Below, piece after piece: positions 6,310-12,697 of a stretch of 23,736 nucleotides of DNA. The number at the start of each line of letters is the position of its first letter. Position 1 is the first letter of the stretch. Location of the stretch: positions 1-23,736 of the IMG/VR virus record IMGVR_UViG_3300025168_000680. One strand, given 5' to 3'. The DNA is from a virus. A program made the position numbers and the translations under genes. Below the pieces are notes generated by a model. It had not been told where the DNA came from, made no database searches, and saw only the letters and a list, made by a program, of their open reading frames with translations.

Positions 6310-6340
6310 TACACACCTAATTATTTAAGGTCCGCCATTC

Positions 6341-7201
6341 ATGAGGTACACAAACAAAAATGACTTACCTGAGCCTGTCGTTAAAGCTCTGACAGAGTTC
6401 GAGGGTTCACCGGAAAGGATCGATGGTATTCGCGTTACCACGCTTATCGATTCTCCCAGAATTTCACAATTGAGGCAAGAGCACTCACATAATATTACGG
6501 AGGATGTTAGCGAGTTAGTTTATCGCGTCATGGGCACTGCGATACATAAGGTTTTTGAGAATGCCAGCAGCAATTCATATGTTGCTGAAGAGAGGTTGTC
6601 TCATACGGTAGATGGCACCCTTATATCGGGCGCTATCGATCTTCAGTATGAGGACGATGGAGTTGTTGATCTCAAGGACTTTAAAAGCACAAGCGTCTAT
6701 AAGGTCATGCAAGACGGACACCCCGACTGGGAGAAACAACTTAATGTATATGCATTTCTGGTGCGGCACTCCAAGGGGTTAAAGGTTAGATCGTTAAGCG
6801 TTATTGGTGTGTTAAGGGACTGGCGGAAGGCTGACTCAGAGAGAAGGGCCGGGTATCCATCAGCGCCTATTTTGGAGCTTAATGTTCCGCTTTGGTCAGA
6901 GGAAGAGCAGGATGAATTTGTGAGAGAACGTATCCGGCTTCACCGCGTAGCGGAGCTTGAGAAGGAATTTTCTGGACTGCCGGAATGCACAGATGAGGAG
7001 AGATGGACGAGGCCCGGTAAGTGGGCTGTGTACAAAGGCAAGAACAAGCGCGCTCTAAGACTATTTGATACAAAGGAAGAGGCAGAAGCCCTCGCAAACG
7101 AAACGGACGATAGGAGGATTGAAGAAAGAAAGTCTGAGTATGTTCGTTGTTCTAATAATTATTGTCGAGTTAACGAATGGTGTGAGCAATGGTTAGATTA
7201 A
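6341..7201 (+). CDS. PD-(D/E)XK nuclease (RecB/Cas4-like exonuclease)
   Basis: The 286-residue protein has the RecB-type motif order: GTAIH (65-69), GAID (97-100), DLK (110-112) and Q133/Y137 in QLNVYAF. These residues bind metal and catalyse DNA hydrolysis. Cys216 plus a C-terminal cluster C270-x4-C275-x5-C281 resembles the 4Fe-4S arrangement of Cas4/AddB nucleases, although the CxxC spacing of classic Cas4 is altered, so a cluster is likely but not certain. Between them a region with PGKWAVYKGKN and DTKEEAEALA seems inserted. The annealing protein at 7450 lies close downstream, which suggests a resect-and-anneal pair like lambda exo/bet. AAGG upstream supports the ATG. Overlaps the next gene by 13 bases. 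Confidence 0.85.
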   Translation: MRYTNKNDLPEPVVKALTEFEGSPERIDGIRVTTLIDSPRISQLRQEHSHNITEDVSELVYRVMGTAIHKVFENASSNSYVAEERLSHTVDGTLISGAIDLQYEDDGVVDLKDFKSTSVYKVMQDGHPDWEKQLNVYAFLVRHSKGLKVRSLSVIGVLRDWRKADSERRAGYPSAPILELNVPLWSEEEQDEFVRERIRLHRVAELEKEFSGLPECTDEERWTRPGKWAVYKGKNKRALRLFDTKEEAEALANETDDRRIEERKSEYVRCSNNYCRVNEWCEQWLD

Positions 7202-7422
7202 TATTCTTAATAGGTGCGTGTATCATTTTCAGCGGGTGCGTACATATAGTGGTGCCTTCAGCTTTATCTCATATCGTGACCCATTCTAGGTTTGAACGGC
7301 TAGGAGAGAGACTAGACAAGCTGGAAGGTAAAAAAGAAGAGCAGCAAGGGGGACGGAGAGAGGAGCAGAAAGAAGAACAGGCACAGCAACTCGTTTATGT
7401 GCCATCGATATTTCAGAAATAG
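7189..7422 (+). CDS. Small putative lipoprotein with charged coiled-coil tail
   Basis: The 77-residue product starts with MVRLIFLIGACIIFSGC, a short signal sequence ending in a lipobox-like FSGC (Cys17). After it comes a helical stretch RFERLGERLDKLEGK and a Lys/Glu/Gln-rich region. If lipidated it would be anchored in the envelope. The ATG lies inside the end of the nuclease gene, so translation may be coupled. An envelope lipoprotein among recombination genes is unexpected; superinfection exclusion is one possible role, by analogy with early phage lipoproteins such as T5 Llp, with no sequence similarity to support it. The lipobox has Phe at -3, which is not optimal. Confidence 0.55.
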   Translation: MVRLIFLIGACIIFSGCVHIVVPSALSHIVTHSRFERLGERLDKLEGKKEEQQGGRREEQKEEQAQQLVYVPSIFQK

Positions 7423-7449
7423 ATTTATAACAGAAGAAGGTGACAAAAG

Positions 7450-8328
7450 ATGACGACAAAAAAGAACACTTGGCAGACGCTAAGTAAGATTGACTGCACA
7501 GAACATGCCGAGAATAAAAACGGGCTAACTTACCTATCTTGGGCATGGGCATGGGGGATTCTGAAAGAGAACTTTCCTGATGCTACTTTCGAGAAACACT
7601 ATTTTGATGGTGTTCCTTACACGGCGGACACTAGTGGTTTTGCTTTTGTAAAGGTGACGGTGACGGTTGATGGCAATGATCAGACAGAGACATTGCCTGT
7701 CTTGGACTACCGCAACAAAGCGGTAAAAAATCCAGACGCTTTCGCGGTCAATACTTCTTTGCAGAGGTGCTTGACCAAAGCTATCTCATACCACGGGCTA
7801 GGCCATTACATCTATGCTGGTGAAGATTTGCCGCCTAGTGATGGAGACGAGGCCCCCAAGGAAGTGTCTAAGGAAGAGCCTAAAGAAGCGCCTAAGAAAG
7901 TTAAGGATCAACCTAAGGCAGCAAAGCCTCAGGTTAAAATTAACCCAGCCAATGTTAAGTTAGAGGAGTTCCGCTCTCAATTCCTAGACCATCACGCAGA
8001 TATTGTTGAGATGGATGAGGATGCGAAGCTTGCCGACATAACGGAAAGTGACAGCTTTGATGTGGTTCTCAAAGTGTTTGAGACATTCATGCCTCGCATC
8101 CACGATAAGTGGGGATCAGGGCCAGAGGAAGGATACAGCGGTGAAGATATGTACGAGAACAATGATGATTGCGTAAAGGCAATCGAAGGTTTCTACCTAA
8201 AGAACAAAAAGGTGGTTTCAATGCTGTCCTCAGATGCGCCATCTTATCATAAGCAGGTAATGGGTATATTTAAGGCGGCTAAAGGAGCAGCCCAAAAGGG
8301 TGAGCAGTATGAAGGAGTAGCAGCATAA
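7450..8328 (+). CDS. Sak3/DUF1071-like single-strand annealing protein
   Basis: The 292-residue protein has the DUF1071 signature TYLSWAWAWGILKE (27-40) and the conserved NTSLQRCLTKAISYHGLGHYIYAGEDLP. This family (Sak3) belongs to phage single-strand annealing recombinases, which pair complementary strands after resection. The conserved domain covers about 1-130. A Lys/Glu/Pro-rich linker (about 130-172) then leads to a C-terminal helical region of unknown role. GAAGGTGA before the ATG is the ribosome-binding site. It lies in a run with a RecB-like nuclease and an SSB-like protein. The linker DNA contains palindromic site 3, read as QVKINPA. Ends in a TAATG overlap with the next gene. Confidence 0.85.
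   Translation: MTTKKNTWQTLSKIDCTEHAENKNGLTYLSWAWAWGILKENFPDATFEKHYFDGVPYTADTSGFAFVKVTVTVDGNDQTETLPVLDYRNKAVKNPDAFAVNTSLQRCLTKAISYHGLGHYIYAGEDLPPSDGDEAPKEVSKEEPKEAPKKVKDQPKAAKPQVKINPANVKLEEFRSQFLDHHADIVEMDEDAKLADITESDSFDVVLKVFETFMPRIHDKWGSGPEEGYSGEDMYENNDDCVKAIEGFYLKNKKVVSMLSSDAPSYHKQVMGIFKAAKGAAQKGEQYEGVAA
7931..7946 (+). promoter_or_regulatory. Palindromic site 3, inside the annealing-protein gene
   Basis: AGGTTAAAATTAACCC differs from site 1 by one base over 16. It lies inside the low-complexity linker of the annealing-protein gene, where protein constraints are weak. It may be a functional binding site inside a gene or a chance hit. The GGTTAA/TTAACC arms are perfect, which argues against chance. 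Confidence 0.4.
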
Positions 8329-8693
8329 TGAAGGCAAACTTTGGTGGCGGTAACTTCTTTCGCAATAAGCGGAAGATAGAAACCATGAACGTCCGGTTGG
8401 ACTTTGCAAGTAACCACAACCCTAAACAACCCGACTTCTCAGGCGATATTGAGATCACAAAGGATTGCGTGAAGTTCCTTATGGAGGCTTTTAAGAATCG
8501 GGAAACTGATCGTAGTAAACGCCGCCAAACTGAGGGGCAGGAGATCGTTAAGCTAGAGGTTGGTGGTCGCGTGTGGGAAAGCCGCAGCGGCGATCAGTAC
8601 TTCTCTATGTGGCTCCAAGAGCCATACAAGAAACCAGAGCCCCAGCAAGGCCCAGCAGATGAAGTTGAGCTTGATGACGAGATACCGTTCTAA
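8328..8693 (+). CDS. SSB-like single-stranded DNA-binding protein
   Basis: The 121-residue protein has an aromatic/basic N-terminal part, a beta-rich middle (EIVKLEVGGRVWES, QYFSMWLQEPY) and an acidic tail ending DDEIPF, which resembles the C-terminal docking peptide of bacterial SSB. That tail recruits partner proteins in SSB families. No full OB-fold signature is visible to me, so the call rests on size, tail and context between an annealing protein and nuclease genes. The ATG overlaps the previous stop (TAATG), and GAAGGAG lies ten bases upstream. A second in-frame ATG occurs at residue 20. Confidence 0.65.
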   Translation: MKANFGGGNFFRNKRKIETMNVRLDFASNHNPKQPDFSGDIEITKDCVKFLMEAFKNRETDRSKRRQTEGQEIVKLEVGGRVWESRSGDQYFSMWLQEPYKKPEPQQGPADEVELDDEIPF

Positions 8694-8952
8694 GAAATGG
8701 TTAGCGCGTGTCAGGGAAGAGCCGTGCCTAATATGCGGCTCTCCCTACACCGTAGCCCATCATGTAATGTTTACGGCACCCGCCGCCATGTCTCTTAAAG
8801 TACCGGACGATAAGACCGTCCCTTTATGTACTCCTCATCACATGGAGCTTCATATGGATGGTAACGAAAGACGGTGGTGGGCCAAGCAAGGAGTTGATCC
8901 AGAAGAATGGATATCGAAGTTCGAGAGCGAAGTTACGGATTTGAAGCGGTAA
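8674..8952 (+). CDS. HNH-type endonuclease (DUF968/Ref-like)
   Basis: The 92-residue protein has C18-x2-C21 (PCLICGSP), then AHH (His29/His30), then VPLCTPHHMELH with Cys52, His55, His56 and His60, and a Trp-rich tail. This is the compact one-zinc HNH/beta-beta-alpha metal nuclease pattern of phage proteins such as DUF968 and the RecA-linked nuclease Ref. Phage members are thought to process recombination intermediates. The ATG at 8674 gives the usual start a few residues before KKWLARVREEPC; an in-frame ATG at 8659 is the alternative. It overlaps the SSB-like gene by 20 bases and the next gene by 46. Confidence 0.78.
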   Translation: MTRYRSKKWLARVREEPCLICGSPYTVAHHVMFTAPAAMSLKVPDDKTVPLCTPHHMELHMDGNERRWWAKQGVDPEEWISKFESEVTDLKR

Positions 8953-9341
8953 AGACCGCGCTTCGCCAAACAAAGGACGGGATTGCAGTAACAATCGTTG
9001 TCCACCCAAATGATGTCCCCTCTGATCTTATGAGTGATCCGATTGGTTCGCGGTATATGATCGGGATGGCGCGATTGGACGAGCAAGAACAGATTATTGA
9101 GCCTGAAAGCGTGAAGGAAGGTAGAAAACTATCTAATCAAGCTGGGATGTTTTGCAGAGATCAAGTGTTTCAACAGTGGTTAGTAGACGCAGATTTGTCT
9201 TTTGCTGTAGATGAAGAGAGCGCAATCGCCGCAGTGAGAGAGTTTTGCGTTATAGATAGCAGATCAGAGCTTAAATCTAACATCGAGGCACAAACAATGT
9301 GGATAGCGCTGTTAGCCCGGTTTGAATCGAGGGGGGAATAA
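8907..9341 (+). CDS. Hypothetical phage protein
   Basis: The 144-residue protein has an N-terminal strand-rich part with VTIVVHPNDVPSDL and a motif DPIGSRYMIGMARLDE, then a helical part with FCRDQVFQQWL. I cannot name a family. The gene starts 46 bases inside the HNH gene, and a later start is possible but would cut into the strand-rich part. It ends in a TAATG overlap with the next gene. It lies in the recombination run, so a role in DNA metabolism is possible. Confidence 0.6.
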   Translation: MDIEVRERSYGFEAVKTALRQTKDGIAVTIVVHPNDVPSDLMSDPIGSRYMIGMARLDEQEQIIEPESVKEGRKLSNQAGMFCRDQVFQQWLVDADLSFAVDEESAIAAVREFCVIDSRSELKSNIEAQTMWIALLARFESRGE

Positions 9342-9679
9342 TGCACGACGACAAAAAAATAATTCTTGAAGAGGCCACAGACAAAGTCTGCGGAGATCGG
9401 CATGATGATTATGGGGACGCCACACTGAACCACACGCGGATTGCAGCGTTGTGGAATGTCTGGATCACCAATCGAAGATGGGCCGGTAACCCCTTAACAG
9501 CATACGATGTTGCAATGATGATGAACTTAACTAAATTTGCACGGTGTATGAATAAACCTAAGCACGATTCTCATGTTGACATTGCGGGATATGCAGCGGT
9601 TGCGAATGATATTTACGAAACTATAGTTGGAGTAAAGGTTGATGGCGGGACGGAAGAACAGACCAAGACGGATGGATGA
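9341..9679 (+). CDS. DUF6378-like phage protein
   Basis: The 112-residue protein carries the pattern RHDDYGDATLNHTRIAALWN, then LTAYDVAMMMNLTKFARC and HVDIAGYAA, which I recognise as the DUF6378 phage family. The function is not established. The conserved Asp/His/Glu residues on helices resemble those of all-alpha NTP pyrophosphohydrolases, but this is a guess from pattern alone. AGGGGGG before the ATG is a strong ribosome-binding site, and the start overlaps the previous stop. Its last 38 bases overlap the next gene. Confidence 0.7.
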   Translation: MHDDKKIILEEATDKVCGDRHDDYGDATLNHTRIAALWNVWITNRRWAGNPLTAYDVAMMMNLTKFARCMNKPKHDSHVDIAGYAAVANDIYETIVGVKVDGGTEEQTKTDG

Positions 9680-9929
9680 GGTTTCAAGGACTTGGAACAT
9701 TGTTTTTCCTGTCAGGCTAATAGAGAAGATAAAGGCCAAGGCCGCTGAAAGGAGCATAACGGCTGCATCTTTGGTGAGGGAAGAGTTAGACGCTCCTAGC
9801 GAGACCAACAGTAGCGGCTTAAAGGAAAAGATATTTGCGATAATTCGCAAGGAATTTACTTTCCCGAAGTACGCTAACGGCAAAACCTTGGGTGATACGA
9901 TTGTTGATAAGGTGGAAAAGGGACTTTAA
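9642..9929 (+). CDS. Putative ribbon-helix-helix-type protein
   Basis: The 95-residue protein opens with a basic stretch (AGRKNRPRR), then WNIVFPVRLIEKIKAKAAERS followed by ITAASLVREEL, consistent with strand-helix-helix of an RHH domain. The C-terminal half (about 50-95) is a separate helical region. AAAGG precedes the ATG at 9642. It is the last gene of the plus-strand recombination block and may regulate transcription; no direct evidence. The terminator hairpin lies five bases after the stop. Confidence 0.6.
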   Translation: MAGRKNRPRRMDEVSRTWNIVFPVRLIEKIKAKAAERSITAASLVREELDAPSETNSSGLKEKIFAIIRKEFTFPKYANGKTLGDTIVDKVEKGL

Positions 9930-9934
9930 AAAGA

Positions 9935-9963
9935 AGGAGAGCGGGTGACTAATCCGCTCTCCT
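9935..9963 (-). terminator. Rho-independent terminator closing the minus-strand late unit
   Basis: AGGAGAGCGG (9935-9944) and CCGCTCTCCT (9954-9963) form a perfect 10-bp stem with a 9-nt loop. Read on the minus strand, the stem is followed by TCTTTTTAAA, a T-tract. It therefore terminates transcription from the genes at 10101 and beyond. On the plus strand the following bases (ACAACACG) are not a T-tract, so termination of the recombination block would be weaker. Confidence 0.75.
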
Positions 9964-10100
9964 ACAACACGAGGTGACCGCAGCTATAAGATGATAAAAG
10001 CGGCAAGCCAAGGATATCACAACGAATCAGCGGAGAGCAACCCGTGATAGTATCTTTATCTTATACATTTATATGTATACAGGCGGTCATTGTTTTTGTT

Positions 10101-10319
10101 TTATACCAAATAGCACTGCTGCTCACCGTCACAGCAATCTGCTACTGGACGATTACAAGACTCACACTCCATATGCGCTCTCTTGTAAACAAGTCGCGTA
10201 GCCTGACCGCACCACGGACAATCCGATAAATTAGCGTCTTGACCTGTTTTTGCTTTTTGGACTCGCTCTAAGGTTTTTGGACGAATTGTTACGGGGATTA
10301 CCGTCCTTGTGATGTACAT
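10101..10319 (-). CDS. Zinc-ribbon protein of phage type
   Basis: The 72-residue protein carries C34-x2-C37 (CPWCGQ), C52-x2-C55 (CESCNRPV) and then DCCDGEQ, a pattern I recall from many small phage proteins; function unknown. The ATG at 10319 is preceded by GGGAG at nine bases. No other ATG, GTG or TTG occurs in frame before Cys34, so the gene overlaps the previous one by 89 bases in a different frame. It is the last gene of the late minus-strand unit. Confidence 0.72.
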   Translation of the reverse strand: MYITRTVIPVTIRPKTLERVQKAKTGQDANLSDCPWCGQATRLVYKRAHMECESCNRPVADCCDGEQQCYLV

Positions 10320-10452
10320 CTCTCTTATCTCCCTTTTTTAGCTTCCCAGAACTGACCATCTTGCGCCTCGCTTTGTTGCGAGAGTTCCGGTTTGCCTTTT
10401 GTTTCGGCTTGGAATGGTAATTCTTGTATTCTTTTTTGTAATTCCTAGCCAT
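10231..10452 (-). CDS. Small basic HNH-like protein
   Basis: The 73-residue, strongly basic protein (ARNYKKEYKNYHSKPKQKAN...) ends in DVHHKDGNPRNNSSKNLR, the core of an HNH-type motif (His47/His48, Asp50, Asn55, Asn60). It lacks the zinc-binding CxxC pairs of larger HNH enzymes. I recall very similar proteins in many phages, often annotated as HNH endonuclease; activity is unproven. GGAG six bases before the ATG at 10452 supports that start over the in-frame ATG at 10464. It overlaps the 3' end of the oxygenase gene by eight bases and shares its last 89 bases with the zinc-ribbon gene. Confidence 0.72.
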   Translation of the reverse strand: MARNYKKEYKNYHSKPKQKANRNSRNKARRKMVSSGKLKKGDKRDVHHKDGNPRNNSSKNLRASPKSKNRSRR

Positions 10453-11149
10453 TGGCGTCTCCATAAAATATCTTTTGCCATTCCTTGTGGCGCTTTAAAG
10501 GTATGTTAACGTAAGAAAACAATCTCGCCATCCTAATCACGCACCAGTTTAGCATGTTTATCGGAAACGGCAGAGGTTTTACGACATCAATAAATAAAAC
10601 AGACCTGATCTCATCAGTGTCGTTCACGGCAGTGTGCTCATATGTATCGTCAAACAATACACATTTGCCTTCCTTCCAGTGCAACTTCCTGCCATTGACC
10701 GTCAAATAACACTTCTTCTCATTCGGTATATCTAGAGCCAGATGAAGTCTCAGAACGCCCGAGTACGGGCCAGCATGTGGATTTAAAACTTTGCGAGGCC
10801 CCAACACTGAAACATACGCACTAATAATGCTTGGGTGGTCAGATATAATCTTAACAGTCTCAGGCATCTGTTCACAGTTCTTGGGGAACCATATGTTGGC
10901 CCCCTTCAAGAAAAATAAACGCCACTTATCATCATTGGATATTTCCATTTGATGAGGCGATATCTCCTGAAATGGAGCAAAGTCATCGTATCTCTTGATT
11001 AGCTCTTTATACTCAGCCTGTATCACCGAGAAACTATTCTCTAAATCAGACGATCCTGAGAACAGGCAGGCAGGATATATCTCTTGCGTACCCCACTTGT
11101 TATATTTTCTATAAAGGGGCTGTAAAATTTTTTCTACAAAAAGAGCCAC
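10445..11149 (-). CDS. Aspartyl/asparaginyl beta-hydroxylase-like 2-oxoglutarate/Fe(II) oxygenase
   Basis: The 234-residue protein aligns by eye with the AspH catalytic domain: NPHAGP (His125), RLHLALDIP (His136, expected iron ligand), WKEGKCVLFDDTYEHTAVN (His172, second iron ligand) and R182 (expected 2-oxoglutarate contact) before FIDV. AspH-type enzymes use two His ligands, iron, oxygen and 2-oxoglutarate to hydroxylate Asp or Asn side chains, so a virion or host protein could be the target. The C-terminus (200-234) looks amphipathic. It starts with GTG at 11149, one base from palindromic site 4. No strong ribosome-binding site is visible; translation may be coupled to the gene before it. 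Why it lies among lysis genes is not clear. Confidence 0.82.
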   Translation of the reverse strand: MALFVEKILQPLYRKYNKWGTQEIYPACLFSGSSDLENSFSVIQAEYKELIKRYDDFAPFQEISPHQMEISNDDKWRLFFLKGANIWFPKNCEQMPETVKIISDHPSIISAYVSVLGPRKVLNPHAGPYSGVLRLHLALDIPNEKKCYLTVNGRKLHWKEGKCVLFDDTYEHTAVNDTDEIRSVLFIDVVKPLPFPINMLNWCVIRMARLFSYVNIPLKRHKEWQKIFYGDANG

Positions 11150-11165
11150 GGGTTAAAATTAACCT
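11150..11165 (-). promoter_or_regulatory. Palindromic site 4, before the oxygenase gene
   Basis: GGGTTAAAATTAACCT (plus-strand reading) fills the 14-nt gap between the TM/coiled-coil gene and the oxygenase gene on the minus strand. It matches site 1 at 15 of 16 bases and has perfect GGTTAA/TTAACC arms. It could be an operator or promoter element for the three distal genes (oxygenase, HNH-like, zinc ribbon). It also holds the only candidate ribosome-binding bases for the oxygenase GTG. Confidence 0.5.
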
Positions 11166-11505
11166 ATAAATCTGATTTTGGATGCTTTCCATTGTGCATC
11201 TTCTTCAATGAATCAACATCTTTTTGCAAGCCAAGAATAGAAATATCTAATCTTTCAAGAGACCTGTGTAGCCTCTCCCTTGCCTCTGGGCTCATCATTC
11301 CGCTAATAACGTCCATTCTCTGGCCTACCAAGTCAGTAGCATTGTCATTTCGATCAAGACGAGCGTCTAGTTTAGCTAATTTATGAGTGGCATCTTTAAG
11401 GTTCTTATCTATCTCAGAGACCTTTTGACGGACAACAATAAAACTAGTAACCACACTCGCCGCCATGCCAGCTATGGTTATTATCATACGAGCATCGAGT
11501 TCCAA
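11164..11505 (-). CDS. TM-anchored coiled-coil protein, possible i-spanin
   Basis: The 113-residue product has an N-terminal hydrophobic segment (about 7-25: MIITIAGMAASVVTSFIVV) followed by a long heptad-rich helix (about 28-105) full of Lys, Asp and Leu. One N-terminal TM plus a periplasmic coiled coil is the layout of inner-membrane spanins. The TTG at 11505 is one base after the previous stop and has AAGGGA eight bases upstream; an in-frame ATG seven codons on is the alternative. It lies next to a Pro-rich lipoprotein gene, which supports a spanin pair, although the order is the reverse of Rz/Rz1. Alternatively it is an uncharacterised membrane protein. Confidence 0.6.
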   Translation of the reverse strand: MELDARMIITIAGMAASVVTSFIVVRQKVSEIDKNLKDATHKLAKLDARLDRNDNATDLVGQRMDVISGMMSPEARERLHRSLERLDISILGLQKDVDSLKKMHNGKHPKSDL

Positions 11506-11506
11506 T

Positions 11507-11935
11507 TTAGATTCCCTTGGAGCCTATGCCAATAGCGATAACGCAAGATAATCTGGGCGTTCCAATAATGGTGACATAACTATTAATTTGGCCCTCTTTT
11601 AGAAAGGTCGTAAGAAAATGATTGTCCGGCATACTAATTATTTGACCATATAGATTATATTTTTCGTTGCTTAAAGCTGCGTAAAAATTAGGGGGAAAGT
11701 AACAAGGCGCGTCTACCTTCAATAGACCAACGGGCGGCAGTTGATCTGAATAAAAGGCTGGACCCGGTGGCGAAAAATGTTCCACATTCAGGGGTAGCGG
11801 CATTGGGGTGGGCAGCGGAACGGCTGGCCCTCGATTTATATAGGGTTTATCAGAGGAAGAAAAAGGATAATTAGCGCAACCCGATAGAAGAAAAACAGAA
11901 AACAGGAGCGCTAGTCGTATTATCTTACTTGCCAC
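11507..11935 (-). CDS. Lipoprotein, possible o-spanin partner
   Basis: From the GTG at 11935 the 142-residue protein starts with a 19-residue signal (ASKIIRLALLFSVFLL) and a perfect lipobox LSGC (Cys20). A Pro-rich region follows (PAVPLPTPMPLPL) and then a strand-rich C-terminal half. GGAG eight bases before the GTG and the usual signal length favour this start; an in-frame ATG at 11956 has no good ribosome-binding site. Lipidation would place it in the outer membrane. Outer-membrane spanins are Pro-rich lipoproteins, but usually shorter, so the call is tentative. Overlaps the holin gene by 11 bases. Confidence 0.65.
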   Translation of the reverse strand: MASKIIRLALLFSVFLLSGCANYPFSSSDKPYINRGPAVPLPTPMPLPLNVEHFSPPGPAFYSDQLPPVGLLKVDAPCYFPPNFYAALSNEKYNLYGQIISMPDNHFLTTFLKEGQINSYVTIIGTPRLSCVIAIGIGSKGI

Positions 11936-12404
11936 CTGACTTGCTCCGAAATGCACGGGCTTTACTCATAGCCCTATTCCCAAACCAAAAGGCCATTATG
12001 GCGCTAAATATAGCCGCCGTGTCATCGTCCCATGCAGCCTGTATTGCTGCCGTCCACTCCACGTTTTGGCTTGCTATGAGTGCGTATATCAGCGTTCCTT
12101 TGACCGCCGCGAACATGGCAAAGAACAAATAAGTAATGACAGGGCGCACAGAACCCCTAAGACCGTTGACAAAAGAACCAGATTCGAGAGACTGATCATG
12201 TTTATAAATATTCTCCGCTTCAGATATATCTGCCTGTGCATCTAACTCTTCTATCTTCAAGCTAGACAGCTTCTCAGCATACTTGGCCTTCGCCTCAAGC
12301 ATAAGAAGCTCCTGCTCATTGGCTTGCTTTTGCTTAAAATACCCAAGAACCTCAGGTATAATTGATGTAGTGAAGCCCAGTAATGTTCCGAGTAATGATA
12401 TCAT
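11925..12404 (-). CDS. 3-TM holin (GTA_holin_3TM type)
   Basis: The 159-residue protein has a hydrophobic N-terminal segment (1-23), a charged central helix (24-75), the conserved RGSVRP (83-88) and then hydrophobic segments at about 89-111 and 128-142 ending FWFGNR. This fits the GTA_holin_3TM family (PF11351) described in gene transfer agents and related phages. Holins form the membrane lesions that let the endolysin reach the cell wall. It follows the endolysin and two small membrane proteins in the same unit, a normal lysis cassette. It overlaps the upstream gene by four bases (ATGA), so translation is probably coupled. Confidence 0.8.
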   Translation of the reverse strand: MISLLGTLLGFTTSIIPEVLGYFKQKQANEQELLMLEAKAKYAEKLSSLKIEELDAQADISEAENIYKHDQSLESGSFVNGLRGSVRPVITYLFFAMFAAVKGTLIYALIASQNVEWTAAIQAAWDDDTAAIFSAIMAFWFGNRAMSKARAFRSKSGGK

Positions 12405-12697
12405 TTTTTCTTAGCCATCCACGCCGACATGCCCATGTAAGCACCAACAACACCAGCCATACCTATATAAAAAAGCCCAAACAAATCAGATAAAGCCTTG
12501 ATACGGGTGTCCGGGAAGAGTGGCAGGAACAATGCGGCAGTGAAAATAATCATGGTAATCATTGCAACCCATGCCATATGCTTCTGGGCGTCTGCCTTCT
12601 CCTCTGCGATCTCTGCTTGCGAAGCGGCTATTTCGCCCTCTGTGACAACCCCGTCATCATTTATATCAATGGACTGCCTACCGTATGTAGGTGACAT
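12401..12697 (-). CDS. Small membrane protein with EF-hand-like loop
   Basis: The 98-residue protein starts with a canonical 12-residue calcium loop DINDDGVVTEGE (11-22, with D1, N3, D5, T9, E12), then a helix rich in Ala and Glu, and two hydrophobic segments (about 42-62 and 70-93). A calcium-binding N-terminus in front of a membrane hairpin suggests calcium-dependent control of a membrane step, perhaps lysis, because the holin and endolysin genes flank it. I recall such short 'D-x-[DN]-x-DG' membrane proteins in marine phages; no function is known. The start overlaps the preceding TGA by one base. Confidence 0.7.
   Translation of the reverse strand: MSPTYGRQSIDINDDGVVTEGEIAASQAEIAEEKADAQKHMAWVAMITMIIFTAALFLPLFPDTRIKALSDLFGLFYIGMAGVVGAYMGMSAWMAKKK

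Noticed and set aside
9990-10046. Short plus-strand frame of 18 codons starting MIKAASQGYH
   Set aside because: Too short, without a well-spaced ribosome-binding site, in the gap between convergent units.
10044-10229. Plus-strand 61-residue frame with a hydrophobic start and a GTG preceded by GGAGAG
   Set aside because: Most of it runs antisense to the well-supported zinc-ribbon gene, and the hydrophobicity can come from the reverse reading of that gene.
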